Origin: Paenibacillus sp. RC67
GTDB taxonomy: Bacteria; Bacillota; Bacilli; Paenibacillales; NBRC-103111
Length of the DNA: 64,000 nucleotides
Assembly (NCBI RefSeq): GCF_030020805.1
Contig: NZ_CP125098.1
Span: forward strand, 5,231,501-5,295,500
Direction: 5' to 3'
Positions within the stretch are counted from its first letter, which is position 1, and each line of letters opens with the position of its first letter. Positions 60,669 through 64,000 of the stretch are shown here, in pieces. The notes under the pieces are model-generated. The model saw nothing but the letters and a program-made list of their open reading frames with translations, was not told the DNA's origin and did no database searches. Position numbers and translations under genes: made by a program.

Positions 60669-61874
60669 TTGAACCGAATCAGGATCACCTCAAAAGGAAT
60701 CGAGAAGACGCTTCGCAAGTTTAATTATCTTCAAGCAATTTCCGAATACATATGGAACGGATTTGATGCACGCGCGACGGTTGTAGATGTTCAGCTTCAA
60801 AGGAACCCATTGGGCGGTATCGACCAAATCACGATTGCGGATAATGGATATGGTATAGATCGTGATGCACTGGAGCGCAAGTTTACTCCTTTTTACGAAT
60901 CGGAGAAGCAGCTCGATCCCGGCAAACGTGTTCGCGTAACCTCAGCCATGCATGGAAAAAACGGTATCGGCCGTTTAACGTTTCATCGTTTCGCTTCTGA
61001 CGCTTTGTGGAGAACTACGTATGAAGACGGGGCTTCCTACAAGACGTACACGATCCATGTTCGTTCGGACCGTATGGATTCTTATGAGGCGACAGGGGCT
61101 GTTCAGGCGAATGACGTTCAAGGCACAGGGACAACCGTAACCTTCCACAACATCATAAAAGATTTCGTTTACGAAGAGCTGATAGCTTATTTATGCAGGG
61201 AATTCGGGTGGTTCCTTGAGTTGAATTCGGACAAGGGCTTCGATTTAAAAGTGGACGGAAGCCCACTGGACTATTCCAGCCTTATTAGAGAAAAGGAATG
61301 GCGTGAATTTGTTCATAAGCCGACCCAAACGGTATTTCATCTGAAATATATTCAGTGGAATGACCGGATCAATCACGAGCATTCCAAAATCTATTTCATT
61401 GATTCAACGCTAACAGAGAAGCATAAGCAGCCAACAACCTTTAATAATAAAAGTGACTCCTTTTATCACAGCGTTTATATTCAAAGCTCGTTTTTTGACC
61501 ATTTTGATTTTGATACGGATCCGGACAGCGAACAGCTGGAATTCGGTTTCGGCGCAAACAAACGAAGTGAAGAATATCTGTTCCTGATCGATGAGGTTAG
61601 TGCATTGATTAAGCAAAAAAGGAAGCCGTATCTGAAGACTTATTCCGATGTCGTTATTCAGGATTTTACTGAAGCCGATGCGTTTCCTCCCTTTTTGGAT
61701 ATACCCGAGGATCAGATTAAAAAAGAAGAGCTCGAATTCGTGATCCGTGAGATGTATCAAGCGGCACCGAAGATATTCATTGATTTGAACCGGGAACAGA
61801 AAAAGATGGTGGTCCACCTCATTCACATGGCTCTCGGCTCCAACGATCGTCAGCAATTGTTGAATGTCCTTTAA
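60669..61874 (+). CDS. GHKL (HATPase) protein, probably truncated
   Basis: 401 residues from a TTG with AAAAGGAGGGG upstream. The GHKL fold is clear: N-box ISEYIWNGFDA, G1 ADNGYGID, G2 HGKNGIGRLTFHRFA. Similar to MutL/Hsp90-like ATPases of uncharacterised bacterial proteins. The C-terminus stops abruptly after HMALGSNDRQQLLNVL, where relatives that I remember run on for several hundred residues. What follows is a decayed sugar kinase, so the 3' part was probably deleted. Large members occur in defence islands, which is only suggestive. Confidence 0.75.
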   Translation: MNRIRITSKGIEKTLRKFNYLQAISEYIWNGFDARATVVDVQLQRNPLGGIDQITIADNGYGIDRDALERKFTPFYESEKQLDPGKRVRVTSAMHGKNGIGRLTFHRFASDALWRTTYEDGASYKTYTIHVRSDRMDSYEATGAVQANDVQGTGTTVTFHNIIKDFVYEELIAYLCREFGWFLELNSDKGFDLKVDGSPLDYSSLIREKEWREFVHKPTQTVFHLKYIQWNDRINHEHSKIYFIDSTLTEKHKQPTTFNNKSDSFYHSVYIQSSFFDHFDFDTDPDSEQLEFGFGANKRSEEYLFLIDEVSALIKQKRKPYLKTYSDVVIQDFTEADAFPPFLDIPEDQIKKEELEFVIREMYQAAPKIFIDLNREQKKMVVHLIHMALGSNDRQQLLNVL

Positions 61875-61904
61875 TATCTGAAACGTTTGAAGGAGAAAAT
61901 GAGG

Positions 61905-62400
61905 ATGTACTTGATCGGACTCGACATCGGTACGATGAGCATTGGCGGTGTTCTTGTGGATGGAAACAGCGGTGAAATCACAAAATCGATGATAAAAGAC
62001 AATCATACTGAGTGTTATACGGCAAATTCATGGGAACACTGCCAGGTCCCGATTGGATTTGGCATACGGTTCGTGAGGTGCTTGCCGAATTTTGAAGGGA
62101 TGATGTGGAGATCGGCGGCATCGGCATTACTGGACAGATACACGGAATTCTGTATGTTGACGTACCGGGGAACCCGATTTCACCCTCTACACGTGGTTGG
62201 ACAAGAGAGGCTCACTATCGTTCGATGGAAGCACCTCCTATGCTGAGCATTTATCTCTGCTGACTACCACCCCCGTTCCCCCAGGTTCGGAATGGTTACG
62301 CATTACTACAATACGGTACAAGGAAATATACCGAAGAAGGCCGTTAAGCTGTGCACAATACGATTGCAATACAGCAAGTGTTCACCGAGGCAGGGCAAAC
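61905..62400 (+). pseudogene. Decayed FGGY carbohydrate kinase (sedoheptulokinase-like), N-terminal part
   Basis: ATG at 61905 (AAGGAG upstream) starts MYLIGLDIGTMSIGGVLVDG and TANSWEHCQ. The frame then shifts several times: EVLAEF and IGGIGITGQIHGILYVD in a second frame, LDKRGSLSFDGSTSYAEHLS in a third, MVTHYYNTVQGNIPKKAVKL in another. These are consecutive segments of an FGGY kinase, so at least three frameshifts have accumulated and the C-terminal domain is absent. Confidence 0.85.
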
Positions 62401-62554
62401 TTTTATTGAAAATACGCTATCTTTACAGGACGACGCTGCCGTCGGTGCTCTTGCCGAAATGCTACAAGCGCAATACCCACAATATGACCCTACAATCGAA
62501 ATCATTAACAGCGTAGCTCTACTCTTTGCCGATGTTGCCTTTAAGAGCGGCAGG

Positions 62555-62987
62555 AGGATCGCATATTGAGATCTCTTATCGAGCTGACTGAAAGCTTTTT
62601 GGGCCTGTTCATGCTGCACTAACGCCGCTGCGAGATCCGCCGGGATTGTTGCGCATTTCTGTGATTCATGGGCTACATCCCATCTTCCATCCTCCTGCGC
62701 TCGGCGAATTTCAGCATAACCGTGGGCTTTCATTCGTCCTGTCTTCATTAGAACTCCTACTTTTCGCACGTTAACCATGGACCAAGGGCTTTTCAATCGC
62801 CTTGGCGAATAACGCTGCAAGTAATACGCCTCGTTGAATCCTTTACGGTGACTATCGATCCATCCATAACACAAGGCGACATCGAGCGTTTGCGGAATGG
62901 TAATTGAATGGATGCCCGAATCCTTCTTAGCTATTCTAAGCCACACTTCTTCTCGTCGATTGTAATGACTCGCAAGCTACGATTCCA
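62555..62987 (-). pseudogene. YdeI/OmpD-associated family protein, broken at both ends
   Basis: VWLRIAKKDSGIHSITIPQT, LDVALCYGWIDSHRKGFNEA, YLQRYSPRRLKSPWS and GRWDVAHESQ are the family's blocks. An in-frame TAG replaces the expected Trp just upstream of ASHYNRREEVW, and the C-terminus after YAILLPL runs into antisense kinase sequence. It is not likely to be functional. Confidence 0.75.
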
Positions 62988-62989
62988 AA

Positions 62990-63154
62990 TCAGCTGCGCA
63001 GTCTCTCCTCACATTCACTTAACCATATGTATTGTTCGCTTGTTGAATTAATGCCCAAGAGGCCTAACATACGATAATGCAATACATGTCCATATTCATG
63101 TATCAAGCTTTGTGCACATCTTTCGTGTACGTCAAGAAGATTTAAGTTTTCAAA
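62990..63154 (-). pseudogene. Zinc-metalloprotease-like fragment
   Basis: Frame FENLNLLDVHERCAQSLIHE, then YGHVLHYRMLGLLG and a TGA at 62990. HEYGH is an HExxH zinc motif. Neither N- nor C-terminal parts are present. Family not assignable. Confidence 0.5.
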
Positions 63155-63248
63155 TCAGAGCACTTTAAGTTTCCAGAGTTTAGGTAAGGAAGGATGGGAA
63201 GTTGTAACAGTGGATTCTTCTCCTACAGTTAGTTTTAATACAAAAAAA

Positions 63249-63273
63249 GTCAGATCAAATTATTTGACCTGAC
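63249..63273 (-). terminator. Terminator of the holin-like toxin mRNA
   Basis: GTCAG-A-TCAAA / TTTGA-C-CTGAC stem; on the minus strand it is followed by seven T residues. Confidence 0.8.
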
Positions 63274-63342
63274 GTGTACGGCGGCTTGTAATTGGCGGCT
63301 TTAATTAGTATGGTTTCAAACCAAAACTAGTGCCAATTCAGA

Positions 63343-63429
63343 TCATTTCCTCTTGTCAATGTAAGTTAACAATGAGAGTATAAATAACCCAAATGCAAAC
63401 ATGATTGAAAGAGCTTGAAATATATCCAT
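63343..63429 (-). CDS. Putative holin-like toxin (type I toxin-antitoxin)
   Basis: 28 residues: MDIFQALSIMFAFGLFILSL then LTYIDKRK. One membrane helix and a basic tail, matching the small Hol_Tox/TxpA-Fst-like group (xxxxALxxMxxFxxFxxxLxxxI...K). GGTGGAGG lies 8 bases before the ATG, and CACCTT/AAGGTG hairpin just upstream can mask this RBS, as is common for type I toxins. The antitoxin would be an antisense RNA over the 3' region (63250-63345); no promoter for it was identified with confidence. Confidence 0.8.
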   Translation of the reverse strand: MDIFQALSIMFAFGLFILSLLTYIDKRK

Positions 63430-63625
63430 GTTTACAGCCTCCACCTTTCTGGTAAGGTGTCCGCCTTTGTACAAGTCGTCTTATTGTAAATTCTATATTT
63501 AAATGGATATAAGTGGAAGTGTCGAAGGGACTATGATTGTGTGACTATATTATCTACATAATTCGCTAAAATAGCTATTCTAACGGAGCCATATGCATCA
63601 CCTTGATATTTTGAATGATATGGTT

Positions 63626-63760
63626 ATGAAAAAGAAAATCAAGTCAACGAAAAATATATCTGCAATTTTGATAATAAAGTTCAAATTCATTACTTATATG
63701 GATCATGGGTAATCAACTTGTCGGAGGACTTGCTGGTCTGGGAGAAGCATCATCCTCCCT
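63626..63760 (+). pseudogene. Fragment of an unknown protein
   Basis: Frame YGYEKENQVNEKYICNFDNK ... YLYGSWVINLSEDLLVWEKH to a TGA, preceded by a stop and lacking a start. Short tail of a decayed gene. Confidence 0.3.
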
Positions 63761-63836
63761 GATTGGATGACCTTTTCCCTTGTTTAAAGCTAAAACAGCG
63801 GAAGCACCAACACGGATCTGTTCCCTCTGAGATCTC

Positions 63837-64000
63837 CGCAAGGTGAAAACAGATGCTGTAGATGCCTACCAGCTATGCGAACTCTATTACAATGAAGAGT
63901 TTGAGAAGTATAAACAAAGAGGTATTGGTCTGCTCAACCTTTGTCATCTGACTCGACAGCACGAATCCATTACACATATGTATATCCAGGCTAAGCTTCA
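63837..64000 (+). mobile_element. IS110-family transposase, internal part (runs off right edge)
   Basis: RKVKTDAVDAYQLCELYYNE, then YKQRGIGLLNLCHLTRQHES and MYIQAKLQ at the edge. K-x-DxxDA-x-L is the second acidic block of the IS110 DEDD nuclease domain. The N-terminal ~85 residues with the first Asp are not found upstream, so the copy is 5'-truncated, or its start is disrupted. Confidence 0.75.

Noticed and set aside
61874..61905. cre site between the GHKL gene and the sugar kinase (TGAAACGTTTGA)
   Set aside because: One base too short at the centre for a cre consensus, and the downstream gene is dead.
1..64000. CRISPR array, tRNA or rRNA genes
   Set aside because: No regularly spaced direct repeats with unique spacers and no tRNA-like cloverleaf with a T-loop motif were found on either strand. 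The dispersed repeats are irregularly spaced between genes.

Overview
The window looks like a chromosomal segment of a low-to-moderate GC, endospore-forming Firmicute, most probably a member of the Paenibacillaceae. Evidence: strong AAGGAGG-type ribosome binding sites, frequent TTG/GTG starts, an LplA/LplB/LplC-type sugar ABC transporter with a Cache-type membrane regulator, SLH-anchored surface enzymes, a YjcZ-type sporulation peptide, a CotS-like kinase next to a glycosyltransferase, and a sigK fragment. I see no tRNA, rRNA or CRISPR array.

Left third (1-14 kb): a carbohydrate locus, all on the minus strand. A truncated membrane regulator at the edge is followed by an operon of solute-binding lipoprotein, two permeases, GH38 alpha-mannosidase and a DapA/NanA-family aldolase. 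Two tandem secreted sialidase-like proteins lie upstream, one with three SLH domains. Both transcription units start from copies of the same ~230 bp promoter block. The upstream copy still carries the dead start of a second solute-binding protein gene.

14-28 kb: a methylcitrate-type catabolic cluster. It holds aconitase AcnA/AcnD, PrpF isomerase, an RraA-type aldolase, a LysR regulator, PrpD/MmgE and PrpB, with a NitT/TauT-type ABC importer and a CitA/CitB-type two-component system. No methylcitrate synthase (PrpC) is present. The importer and sensor kinase suggest that an external tricarboxylic acid feeds the pathway. Just beyond is a stretch rich in strong stems that may be a structured RNA.

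28-51 kb: small transcription units. These include an alpha/beta hydrolase, DoxX with two Rex/FNR-like boxes, a Gfo/Idh/MocA oxidoreductase, a MarR-GNAT pair with palindromic operators, the glycosyltransferase/CotS pair, PaiB, a heterodimeric ABC exporter, and a tRNA-Phe T-box in front of chorismate mutase-DAHP synthase. A plant-polysaccharide type operon (oxidoreductase, solute-binding protein, GH28) is divergent from its AraC regulator.

51-64 kb: single 'housekeeping accessory' genes (MBL hydrolase, NUDIX, VOC, HIT, P-loop kinase, DUF1801, SRPBCC) separated by short intergenic repeats. From about 57 kb rightward there is a graveyard of broken genes: IS110 and IS1595 remnants, GDSL hydrolase, a truncated GHKL ATPase, sedoheptulokinase-like, YdeI-like and metalloprotease fragments. 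It ends with a holin-like type I toxin and an IS110 transposase running off the edge. The same repeat family (CTGCCCGTTAGTTGAA ... GGCAGC/GCTGCC ... TTGAACTATCGTACCCGTTAGTT) occurs about ten times between 31 and 59 kb and was not noticed to the left of that.
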